The notes under the pieces are model-generated. The model was given only the letters and a program-made list of their open reading frames with translations. It was not told where the DNA came from and did no database searches. Both the position numbers and the translations under genes were made by a program. DNA of 33,908 nt from Chloroflexota bacterium (GTDB taxonomy: Bacteria > Chloroflexota > Limnocylindria > Limnocylindrales > CSP1-4), in assembly GCA_025935655.1 (NCBI GenBank), contig JAICUV010000003.1:1-33908 (forward strand), read 5' to 3'. Shown here in pieces: positions 27,683 through 33,908 of this stretch. Every line of letters begins with the position of its first letter. Position 1 is the first letter of the stretch.

Positions 27683-28521
27683 CCCTTCACCGATCCAGCC
27701 GTCAGGCCGCCGACGAGCTGGCGCTCGGCGAGGAGGTAGAACCCGAGCGCCGGGATCAGGGCGAGCGTCGTGTAGGCGAGGATCCGGGCGGTGTCGGTCG
27801 TGTACTGCGTGCTGAAGTTGGTCACGCCGAGGGGCAGGGTCCAGTTGTTCGCGTCGGACAGCATCACGAGCGGCAGCAGGAACTGGTTCCAGCTCGAGAC
27901 CAGCGCGAGCACCGCGACCGTGACGAGCGCCGGCTTGGCCAGCGGCAGCAGGATGCGGAAGAAGAAGCCCAGCGGCCCGCAGCCGTCGATGGCTGCGGCA
28001 TCCTCCAGCTCCATGGGGATGCTCCGGAAGAACGGCCGCAGGATGATGATCGTGAGCGGCAGCGCGAACGCCGCCTCCGGCAGGGCGAGGCCGAGCGGGT
28101 TGTCCAGGAGGCCCAGGTCGCGGACGAGGATCAGCAGCGGCAGGATCGCGACCGTGACGGGGAACAGCAGCCCGAGCGTGAACACGGTGTACGCGACCTC
28201 GCGACCCGGGAACTCGCGCCGTGCGATGACGAACGCGGCGAGCGCCGCGAACAGGACGACGACGCCGGTCGACAGGCCGGCGACGATCGCGCTGTTGCGC
28301 AGCTGGATCCAGAAGCTCGGCGACGTCAGCGAGTCGGTGTAGTTGGTCCACACCCAGGGATCCGGCAGGCCCACCGGGTTGGCCGCGAGCTGCGGTGCGT
28401 CGCGGAACCCGCCGAGCGCCGCGAACGCCACCGGCGTCACGATCACCCCCGCGACGACGAGCAGCACCGCGTAGCGCAGGACGGACCCTGCGACCCGGCC
28501 CGCGCGGATCGGCTCAGCCAT
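27679..28521 (-). CDS. Carbohydrate ABC permease, MalG/CUT1 type
   Basis: A 280-residue inner-membrane permease with six predicted helices, the first at 15-35. The EAA loop (Leu-Glu-Asp-Ala-Ala-Ala-Ile-Asp-Gly-Cys-Gly) is in the C-terminal third, characteristic of CUT1 sugar permeases, followed by Pro-Leu-Ala-Lys-Pro-Ala. ATG 28521 overlaps the end of the preceding permease by eight bases, with AAGGAG nine bases before the start inside that gene. It pairs with the MalF-type permease. The stop overlaps the GH3 start. Confidence 0.93.
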   Translation of the reverse strand: MAEPIRAGRVAGSVLRYAVLLVVAGVIVTPVAFAALGGFRDAPQLAANPVGLPDPWVWTNYTDSLTSPSFWIQLRNSAIVAGLSTGVVVLFAALAAFVIARREFPGREVAYTVFTLGLLFPVTVAILPLLILVRDLGLLDNPLGLALPEAAFALPLTIIILRPFFRSIPMELEDAAAIDGCGPLGFFFRILLPLAKPALVTVAVLALVSSWNQFLLPLVMLSDANNWTLPLGVTNFSTQYTTDTARILAYTTLALIPALGFYLLAERQLVGGLTAGSVKG

Positions 28522-29440
28522 ACGTGGTGGCTCCTTCGGTGTCGCGCCGCAGCACCCACCGCTGGTAGGCGAGGGCGAGGACGAAGCAGATGAGGAACAG
28601 GATCACGGCGACGGCGCTGCCGTAGCCGAACTGGAAGCGCACGAACCCCCGGTCGAACATGTAGACGGCCATCGTGTTCGAGGCATTCACCGGGCCGCCG
28701 CGGGTGGTGACCCACACGAGGTCGAACAGCTGGAGCGACCCGATGATCGAGAGGAACACGGAGACCCGGATCGTCGGGCCGAGCAGCGGGAGCGTCACGT
28801 AGCGCAGCGCCTGGCGGCGCGTCGCGCCGTCGATCGCGGCCGCCTCCTCCAGCTCGCGCGGGATGCCCTGGAGCCCCGCCAGCAGGAGGATCATGTGGAA
28901 GCCGAAGTACTTCCACGTGATGATGAAGAACAGGGCGACGAGGACCGTCGCGGGGTCGGCCAGCCACGGGTGGTAGGCGTCTCCGAGGCCGATCGTCGTG
29001 AGGAAGTGGTCAGCCAGGCCGTTCGGCTGGAGGATCAGGCTCCAGACGATCGCCGTGATGACCTCGGCGATGACGTACGGGGCGAAGAAGATCAGGCGCA
29101 GGACGGCCCGGCCCGGGAACCGCCGGTTGAGCATCAGCGCGATGCCCAGCGCGAACGGGACCTGGAGCACGAGCGAGAGGACCACGATCAGCGCGTTGTG
29201 GCTGACCGCGCCCAGGAACACCGGGTCCGAGAGCGCCCGCTGGAAGTTCGCGAGCCCGACGAACTTGTCCATCGCCTGGAGCCCGTTCCAGTCGTAGAGG
29301 CTGTAGCGGGCGGCCTGGACGATCGGGAACAGCACGAACACCGCGTACAGGACCAGCGCCGGGAGCATGAACAGCCCGGCGAGGCCCCAGGCACGCAGGT
29401 TCCTGCGGGAGCGGGAACGGACTCGGACGGCGGACGCCAC
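28514..29440 (-). CDS. Carbohydrate ABC permease, MalF/CUT1 type
   Basis: A permease of about 308 residues with six helices and the EAA motif Glu-Glu-Ala-Ala-Ala-Ile-Asp-Gly-Ala. Near the first helix (Phe-Met-Leu-Pro-Ala-Leu-Val-Leu-Tyr) comes Ser-Leu-Tyr-Asp-Trp-Asn-Gly, typical of CUT1 MalF-like proteins. The frame is open to ATG 29476, but that ATG overlaps a 12-bp perfect hairpin and has no ribosome site. GTG 29440, preceded by GAGTTGAG, is preferred; this removes 12 residues (TTG 29449 also possible). It lies between the binding-protein gene (29520-30857) and the MalG-type permease. No ATPase gene is in the operon. Confidence 0.88.
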   Translation of the reverse strand: MASAVRVRSRSRRNLRAWGLAGLFMLPALVLYAVFVLFPIVQAARYSLYDWNGLQAMDKFVGLANFQRALSDPVFLGAVSHNALIVVLSLVLQVPFALGIALMLNRRFPGRAVLRLIFFAPYVIAEVITAIVWSLILQPNGLADHFLTTIGLGDAYHPWLADPATVLVALFFIITWKYFGFHMILLLAGLQGIPRELEEAAAIDGATRRQALRYVTLPLLGPTIRVSVFLSIIGSLQLFDLVWVTTRGGPVNASNTMAVYMFDRGFVRFQFGYGSAVAVILFLICFVLALAYQRWVLRRDTEGATTYG

Positions 29441-29462
29441 GTGACTCAACTCAGCGGGTACG

Positions 29463-29492
29463 GAATGGGCCGGCATGGCAGCCGGCCCATTC
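29463..29492 (-). terminator. Perfect hairpin between binding-protein and permease genes
   Basis: GAATGGGCCGGC (29463-29474) and its exact complement (29481-29492) form a 12-pair stem with a six-base loop, in the 79-base gap between the binding-protein stop and the permease start. No U-tract follows, so it more likely attenuates or protects the 3' end of the upstream message. Confidence 0.55.
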
Positions 29493-29519
29493 GTCGTCGT
29501 GCTGGGTCAGGGGTTCGGG

Positions 29520-30857
29520 CTACTGGCCGGCGGCCGCCTGGATGGCCTGGACCACCGACTCCGGCGTGCCGGTGCCAGCGTACAGCGTGGCCACGGCCTC
29601 GTTGATCGCCCCACCCAGCTCGGGCGAGGTCGCCTGGTCGAGGTAGAGCTGGACGAACTTCGCCTTCGCGCGGCCCTCGAGCACGAGGGTCAGCATCGGG
29701 TCGGTCGTGGACGCCTCGGAGCCGTTCGTCGTCGGGAGGATGCCCGAGTTGAGCGCGCCCCAGCGGTTGGCGGCGTCGAGGGTGACCAGGGAGTGCAGGA
29801 AGTCGACCGTCTCGGGCGGCGCATCCTTGCCCACGGCGAAGCCGTTGCCGCCGCCGAGGCCGTCGAACGCATCGCCCGCACCGCCCTCGACCGCCGGGAA
29901 GGGGAACCAGCCGAGGCCCTCACCCATGGCGCGCTTGTCGCCGGAGTTGGCGTTGACCGTGCCCGGGAGCCACTGGCCCATCAGCTGGATCGCGCCGTTG
30001 TAGGTCGCCTGCGCGGCGGCCGAGCTGCCGGCGCCGTCCCACGGGGCGGCCAGGAAGCCTTCCTGGAACGGCTTCAGGTCGATCAGCTGCTGGAAGTCCT
30101 GGCCGGCCTTGACGAAGCAGGCATCGGACCAGTCGCCCGTCGTGACCGCCTTGTCCATGCCCGCCTGGCCGCACTCGCGGACTGCGAGGTACGCCCAGTA
30201 GAAGGCGCCGGTCCAGGTGTCCTTCCCGGCGAGAGCGATCGGCGTCTGGCCCTTGTCCTTGAGCGTCTTCACCGTCGTCAGGAAGTCCGCCCACGTCGCG
30301 GGAAGCGTCGTGATCCCGGCATCCGTGAAGGTCTTGGTGTTGTACCAGAAGCCCACGAGGCCGAGGTCGAACGGGACGCCGTAGTTCTTGCCGTCCACCG
30401 CGTACATGCCGAGCGCGCCCTGGTTGATCGTGTCCTTCCACGGCGCGATGTCGGCGGAGATGTCCTTGACCAGGCCGGCCTCGACCTGCTGGCGCAGGCC
30501 GCCGCCGCCCCACGTCTGGAACAGGTCGGGCACGTCGCCCTGCTGCAGCAGCGTGGTCAGCTTGGTCTTGAACGCCTCGTTCTCGTTGACCTGGATGTCG
30601 ATCTTGACGTTGGGGTGGGCCGCCATGTACTCGTCGGCCAGGTCCTTCCACAGGCTCAGGCCCGGGTCGTTGTTCTGGATGTGGTACCAGGTGATGGTGA
30701 CGGGCTCGCCGGCCTGCGCCGACGCGCTCGCGGCCGTCGTGGGTGCCGCCGTCGCTGCGGCGGACGGCGCGGTCGTGGCAGTGCTGCCCGAACACGCCCC
30801 CACGACCAGCATCGCTGTGGTCGCCAGCGCGGCGATCCGTCCTCGGGACATCGACAT
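29520..30857 (-). CDS. Sugar ABC solute-binding lipoprotein (CUT1 type)
   Basis: A 445-residue extracytoplasmic sugar-binding protein. Lipobox Val-Val-Gly-Ala-Cys (Cys22) is followed by Ser-Gly-Ser-Thr-Ala-Thr-Thr-Ala-Pro and an Ala/Thr linker, then the family-1 binding fold: Thr-Ile-Thr-Trp-Tyr-His-Ile-Gln, Asp-Leu-Ala-Asp-Glu-Tyr, and Gln-Gly-Asp-Val-Pro-Asp-Leu-Phe-Gln-Thr-Trp. ATG 30857 follows GAGGA just upstream on its strand; an upstream in-frame ATG (30920) has no signal peptide. It heads the operon with two permeases and GH3, and is divergent from the LacI gene whose operators flank its promoter. It probably binds a plant-derived oligosaccharide. Confidence 0.93.
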   Translation of the reverse strand: MSMSRGRIAALATTAMLVVGACSGSTATTAPSAAATAAPTTAASASAQAGEPVTITWYHIQNNDPGLSLWKDLADEYMAAHPNVKIDIQVNENEAFKTKLTTLLQQGDVPDLFQTWGGGGLRQQVEAGLVKDISADIAPWKDTINQGALGMYAVDGKNYGVPFDLGLVGFWYNTKTFTDAGITTLPATWADFLTTVKTLKDKGQTPIALAGKDTWTGAFYWAYLAVRECGQAGMDKAVTTGDWSDACFVKAGQDFQQLIDLKPFQEGFLAAPWDGAGSSAAAQATYNGAIQLMGQWLPGTVNANSGDKRAMGEGLGWFPFPAVEGGAGDAFDGLGGGNGFAVGKDAPPETVDFLHSLVTLDAANRWGALNSGILPTTNGSEASTTDPMLTLVLEGRAKAKFVQLYLDQATSPELGGAINEAVATLYAGTGTPESVVQAIQAAAGQ

Positions 30858-30878
30858 GTGTCCTCGCTCCTCCTCTTC

Positions 30879-30889
30879 CGAAAGTTGCG
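30879..30889. promoter_or_regulatory. LacI-type operator O1 near the binding-protein gene
   Basis: CGAAAGTTGCG is an 11-base palindrome with one mismatch to CGAAAsTTTCG. It lies between the putative transcription start of the binding-protein gene and its ribosome site, where a bound repressor would block elongation. Confidence 0.6.
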
Positions 30890-30918
30890 AAATCGTGGCC
30901 GCTCGTTTCGGTTCGGCC

Positions 30919-30948
30919 ACTCTAGGATCGGGGTTCTCGGGGCGTCAA
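30919..30948 (-). promoter_or_regulatory. Promoter of the sugar transporter operon
   Basis: On the minus strand, TTGACG (30948-30943, five of six to -35) and TAGAGT (30924-30919) are 18 bases apart. Transcription would start near 30912, giving a leader of about 55 bases before ATG 30857. A degenerate CGAAAC half-site lies at the start point. Confidence 0.65.
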
Positions 30949-30988
30949 CCCCTGCCTGAATCTTTCGTGAGACTCCTGCACAAACCGG

Positions 30989-31001
30989 CCGAAACTTTCG
31001 G
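30989..31001. promoter_or_regulatory. LacI-type operator O2 at the lacI promoter
   Basis: CCGAAACTTTCGG is a perfect 13-base palindrome with a central C, the expected form for LacI-family regulators. It covers the -35 region of the lacI promoter, suggesting autorepression. Its core matches O1 (30879-30889) except for one base and the central C/G. Confidence 0.75.
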
Positions 31002-31012
31002 GACGCCGGCGC

Positions 31013-31018
31013 TATACT
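31013..31018 (+). promoter_or_regulatory. -10 element of the lacI-type gene, leaderless layout
   Basis: TATACT (five of six to TATAAT) ends seven bases before ATG 31026, so transcription would begin at or one base before the start codon. No ribosome binding site exists between them. Confidence 0.6.
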
Positions 31019-31025
31019 CCGCGCC

Positions 31026-32069
31026 ATGACCGCGACATCCGAGGGCCGATCGGGCCGAAGAGGGCCGACGATCGACCTGATCGCCCGCGAGGCGGGCGTC
31101 TCCGTGCCCACCGTCTCGAAGGTGATCAACGGTCGCGCCGACGTGGCGCCCGCCACCCGCCGTCGGGTGGAGGCGGCGATCCGCGAGCACGGCTACCTGC
31201 GACCGGCCCGGCCGGGTCGTCGGGCGCCGCTGCTGGAGGTGATCTTCCACGAGCTCGAGAGCGAGTGGGCCCTGGAGATCGTGCGCGGCGTCGAACGTGT
31301 CGCGGGGCGCCACCAGCTCGCCGTCGTGCTCACGGAGATGCAGGGCCGCCGACGGCCCGGGCAGGGCTGGATCGAGGGCGCGCTGGCGCGACGGCCGATG
31401 GGCGTCATCGCGGTGTTCTCGGACGTGGACGAGGCGATGCGCGAGCAGCTCCACAGCCGCGGCATCCCGTTCGCCGTCGTGGACCCGGCGGGGGAGCCGC
31501 TCCACGACACCCCGTCCATCGGCGCCACCAACTGGAACGGTGGCCTGGCGGCGACACGGCACCTGCTGGGGCTCGGCCACCGGCGGATCGGGGTCATCGG
31601 CGGCCCGGCGGGCGTCCTGTGCAGCCGCGCGCGCGTCGACGGGTTCCGTGCGGCGATGGACGAGGCCGGCGTGCCCATCGACCCCAGGCTCGTGAGCCAC
31701 GGCCCGTTCCAGGTCGACGAGGGCATCGCCACCGGGCGGCGCCTCCTTGCGCGGCGCGACCGCCCCACGGCGATCATCACCGGCAACGACCTCCAGGCGC
31801 TGGGCGTCTACCAGGCTGCGCGCGAGGCGCGCCTCCACATCCCGGAGGACCTGAGCGTGGTCGGCTTCGACGACCTGCCGATCGCCCGCTGGGTGAGCCC
31901 GCCCCTCACGACGGTCCGCCAGCCGCTGATCGAGATGGCGGAGGCCGCGGCGGAGCTCGTGCTCGGCATCGCCCGCGGCGAGGAGCCCGCCCAGACGCGG
32001 GTCGAGCTGTCGACCGAGCTGATCGTGCGCGAGAGCACCGCGCCGCCCGCGAGCATCGACGCGGCCTGA
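31026..32069 (+). CDS. LacI-family transcriptional regulator
   Basis: A 347-residue repressor. The helix-turn-helix with hinge is at about 14-60 (Ile-Asp-Leu-Ile-Ala-Arg-Glu-Ala-Gly-Val-Ser-Val-Pro-Thr-Val-Ser-Lys-Val-Ile-Asn). The periplasmic-binding-protein-like sensor follows, with Gly-His-Arg-Arg-Ile-Gly-Val-Ile-Gly-Gly and Ser-Val-Val-Gly-Phe-Asp-Asp near the C-terminus. It is divergent from the sugar transporter operon, with palindromes CCGAAACTTTCGG and CGAAAGTTGCG between. It probably represses the operon and itself until an oligosaccharide breakdown product binds. Related LacI regulators of plant-glycan genes use similar palindromes. Confidence 0.94.
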   Translation: MTATSEGRSGRRGPTIDLIAREAGVSVPTVSKVINGRADVAPATRRRVEAAIREHGYLRPARPGRRAPLLEVIFHELESEWALEIVRGVERVAGRHQLAVVLTEMQGRRRPGQGWIEGALARRPMGVIAVFSDVDEAMREQLHSRGIPFAVVDPAGEPLHDTPSIGATNWNGGLAATRHLLGLGHRRIGVIGGPAGVLCSRARVDGFRAAMDEAGVPIDPRLVSHGPFQVDEGIATGRRLLARRDRPTAIITGNDLQALGVYQAAREARLHIPEDLSVVGFDDLPIARWVSPPLTTVRQPLIEMAEAAAELVLGIARGEEPAQTRVELSTELIVRESTAPPASIDAA

Positions 32070-32197
32070 GCCATCGTCCCCGGCGCTGCAATGCACGGCG
32101 GCGGGACCGGCCATCGCCACCCGATCCCGTTCGTGACCCTCGGCTCTTGATGGTCAGCGGGGCTGCGTTCAACGTGGCGCACCGAGGGAAGCCAGTC

Positions 32198-33688
32198 TTG
32201 TCCGGGTCTCGATCCGTCGGCATCCTCGCGTCCGCGATCCTGGTCGCGGCGTGCGCGTCAGGCGCGAGCACGCCCGCCCCGTCGCTCGCCGGCCGGGCCC
32301 TCGACGGCACGCAGCTCGGGCCGTGCATGATCAAGGGCGACGTCCCGGTCACCGCCGAGGCCGCCGCCCTGTGCGGCACGCTCACCGTCCCGGAGGACCG
32401 GTCGAAGCCGGATGGGCGGACGATCGGCCTCCGCGTCGCGGTCGTCCCCGCCACTGCCTCCGTCCCGGCGGCCACGCCGCTGTTCGTGCTCGCGGGAGGG
32501 CCGGGCGACGCCGCGACGCAGTTCTTCGCGTGGTTGCCTGGGCTCTATGCCGACGTCCACGCGACGCGGGACATCGTCCTCGTGGACCAGCGTGGGACGG
32601 GCGCGTCCAACCCCATGACGCTGCCGGCGATGCCCGACACGTCGGGGGCGTCGGCAGCCGAGGCCGACGGGCTCCTCGCGGCGTGGGCGAGGGACGGGCT
32701 GGCCGCGCTCGACGCCGACCCACGGATGTACACGAGCACGATCGCCGCCGACGACCTGGACGCGGTCCGGGCGGCGCTCGGGTACGAGACGGTGGACCTG
32801 TACGGCACCTCGTATGGCGGGGAGCTGGCCCAGTACTACCTCCGCCAGCACGCGGACCGGGTTCGGGTGGCGATCATGGACGGCACGACGCCGCTCGACG
32901 TCCCGGTCCTCGAGCGCATGGCGGCAACGAGCCAGCACGCCCTCGATCTCCTGCTGGCCCGGTGTGAGGAGGACGCGGCATGCGACGGGGCATTGCCGGC
33001 CGTCGTCGACGAGTGGTCGGCGCTGTTGGCGGCCCTCCGCACGGGCATGGAGGTCACCGATCCCGCGACGGGGGAGCACGGCACGGCCACGCTCGCGACC
33101 GTGGGCTCGTCCCTCCACTACGCCCTCCTGACCGAGGACCGTGCGTCCAGGCTGCCGCTCGCGATCGATCTCGTGACGCGGGGCGACACGGCGCGGGCCG
33201 ACGAGCTCGTGCCACCGATGGACGCCTCGCCGAGCGCGGGCAGCACGCTGCTCATGAAGGACGAGATCCTGTGCTCGGAGGCGTGGGCGCGATGGGACCC
33301 GGGCGAGGTCGCAGCCCAGGACCCGCAGAGCTATGCGGTCCCGTTCGTCACCGCGTGGGCGGTCTCCCAGGCGGCCCTCTGCAGCCACCTCCCCAAGGGT
33401 GTCGTCCCCGCGGACGATGCGGCGGCGGTCGTGACGGACCTGCCGATCCTGTGGCTGACCGGCGACGGCGATCCCCAGGACCCGCCGTCGAACCTCACGG
33501 GCGTGAGCGCCCAGCAGCCGAACAGCCTGGTCGTCGTGATGCCCGCGCAGGAACACGTCGTGGGGCACATCGGGTGCGCGCCGAAGGTGATCGCCCAGTT
33601 CCTGGATGCCGGACGGACCGCGGGCCTCGACACGGCGTGCATCACCTCGCGTGCGGGGTCGCCGGCGCCCTCGTTCGCCCTCCCGTGA
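32198..33688 (+). CDS. Alpha/beta-hydrolase lipoprotein (TAP-like, S33-type)
   Basis: A 496-residue secreted hydrolase of the prolyl aminopeptidase/TAP-like group. Lipobox Leu-Val-Ala-Ala-Cys (Cys19) anchors it outside the membrane. The oxyanion region is Leu-Ala-Gly-Gly-Pro-Gly-Asp, followed by Asp-Gln-Arg-Gly-Thr-Gly-Ala-Ser. The nucleophile elbow is Gly-Thr-Ser205-Tyr-Gly-Gly, Asp423 or Asp425 lies in Leu-Thr-Gly-Asp-Gly-Asp-Pro, and His453 in Ala-Gln-Glu-His-Val. The TTG start at 32198 is chosen because GAGGGA at 32184-32189 is suitably spaced and the signal peptide starts there. ATG 32150 and GTG 32174 are in-frame alternatives. Function could be peptidase or esterase. Confidence 0.85.
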   Translation: MSGSRSVGILASAILVAACASGASTPAPSLAGRALDGTQLGPCMIKGDVPVTAEAAALCGTLTVPEDRSKPDGRTIGLRVAVVPATASVPAATPLFVLAGGPGDAATQFFAWLPGLYADVHATRDIVLVDQRGTGASNPMTLPAMPDTSGASAAEADGLLAAWARDGLAALDADPRMYTSTIAADDLDAVRAALGYETVDLYGTSYGGELAQYYLRQHADRVRVAIMDGTTPLDVPVLERMAATSQHALDLLLARCEEDAACDGALPAVVDEWSALLAALRTGMEVTDPATGEHGTATLATVGSSLHYALLTEDRASRLPLAIDLVTRGDTARADELVPPMDASPSAGSTLLMKDEILCSEAWARWDPGEVAAQDPQSYAVPFVTAWAVSQAALCSHLPKGVVPADDAAAVVTDLPILWLTGDGDPQDPPSNLTGVSAQQPNSLVVVMPAQEHVVGHIGCAPKVIAQFLDAGRTAGLDTACITSRAGSPAPSFALP

Positions 33689-33700
33689 GCTCGCCTGCCG

Positions 33701-33731
33701 GGTCAGCCCTCCGTCGGTCCGGTGCCTGACC
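33701..33731 (+). terminator. Possible terminator after the hydrolase gene
   Basis: GGTCAG (33701-33706) pairs with CTGACC (33726-33731); an outer GAGCTCGC/GCGAGCTC pair (33687-33694, 33754-33761) could add a second stem. No U-tract. The remaining bases to 33908 hold several competing short frames (ATG 33812, ATG 33820, GTG 33888), none assignable. Confidence 0.25.
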
Positions 33732-33908
33732 GCAAGCGTCCGGCGCACCGGGCGCGAGCTCGGTCATGACCTGGAACGGGCGAAACGCCGTCGCGCTGCG
33801 AGGCAGTTACCATGACGCGATGTCGCGCCTCGAGCGTCCGGGGCACCCTGTGGTGCGCAGCGGTCGTTCCGCCCCAGTCGTCGTCCCGTGACGGCCGTTC
33901 GCCCCGTG

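Noticed and set aside
33812..33908. Start of a partial gene at the right edge (ATG 33812, ATG 33820 or GTG 33888)
   Set aside because: Three frames compete over fewer than 100 bases, none with a clear ribosome site or recognisable peptide.

Overview
The window is a GC-rich bacterial chromosome segment with strong G/C preference at third codon positions. Most genes have purine-rich ribosome binding sites (AGGAG, GGAGG), while several regulators and enzymes lack one and have a -10-like hexamer right in front of the start codon. Both solute-binding lipoproteins begin the mature protein with the same Cys-Ser-Gly-Ser-Thr-Ala-Thr-Thr-Ala-Pro stretch. Together with the gene families, this suggests a free-living Chloroflexota relative (Limnocylindria/Ellin6529-like) or, less likely, an actinobacterium. 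That assignment is an inference. I see no rRNA, tRNA, CRISPR array, transposase, phage or conjugation gene.

Left part (1-8.1 kb): the end of a PLP-dependent decarboxylase-type gene, a 519-base stretch that may hold a small coupled ORF, and a five-gene operon of a class III aminotransferase, an ABC permease, an ATPase, a second permease and an NMT1/THI5-type solute-binding lipoprotein. A 13-bp-stem hairpin closes it. Next is an MFS exporter fused to a cyclic-nucleotide-binding domain.

Middle part (8.1-19 kb): a housekeeping-like and accessory mosaic. It holds a lipoprotein, a GT-C membrane glycosyltransferase, an M13 metallopeptidase, a P-type cation ATPase, a PD-(D/E)XK nuclease-like protein of the PGN_0703 type, a DUF2231-Rieske fusion with a coupled Cys-rich lipoprotein, and a beta-lactamase-fold serine hydrolase. 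Genes often converge, and each convergent junction carries a short GC-rich inverted repeat over or next to the stop codons.

Right part (19-33.7 kb): carbohydrate use. A GH36 alpha-galactosidase, a GH28 polygalacturonase-type hydrolase and a GH3 beta-glycosidase have no signal peptides, so they probably act on imported oligosaccharides. GH3 is the last gene of a leftward operon (sugar-binding lipoprotein, two permeases, GH3) that lacks its own ATPase. A divergent LacI-family regulator sits at its head. The 168-base region between them holds two good promoters and at least two near-identical CGAAAsTTTCG palindromes placed to repress both. Inserted among these genes is a lower-GC cassette with a Cys-rich lipoprotein flanked by 29-bp inverted repeats, then a DUF1801 protein with an operator-like palindrome inside its promoter, an XRE/MmyB-type regulator, a small ORF and a four-helix membrane protein. 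An alpha/beta-hydrolase lipoprotein closes the window.

The most coherent unit is the LacI-controlled oligosaccharide import and cytoplasmic hydrolysis locus. The most unusual observations are the inverted-repeat cassette, the MFS-cNMP fusion and the operator and promoter layouts. No wholly new defence or mobile system is evident.
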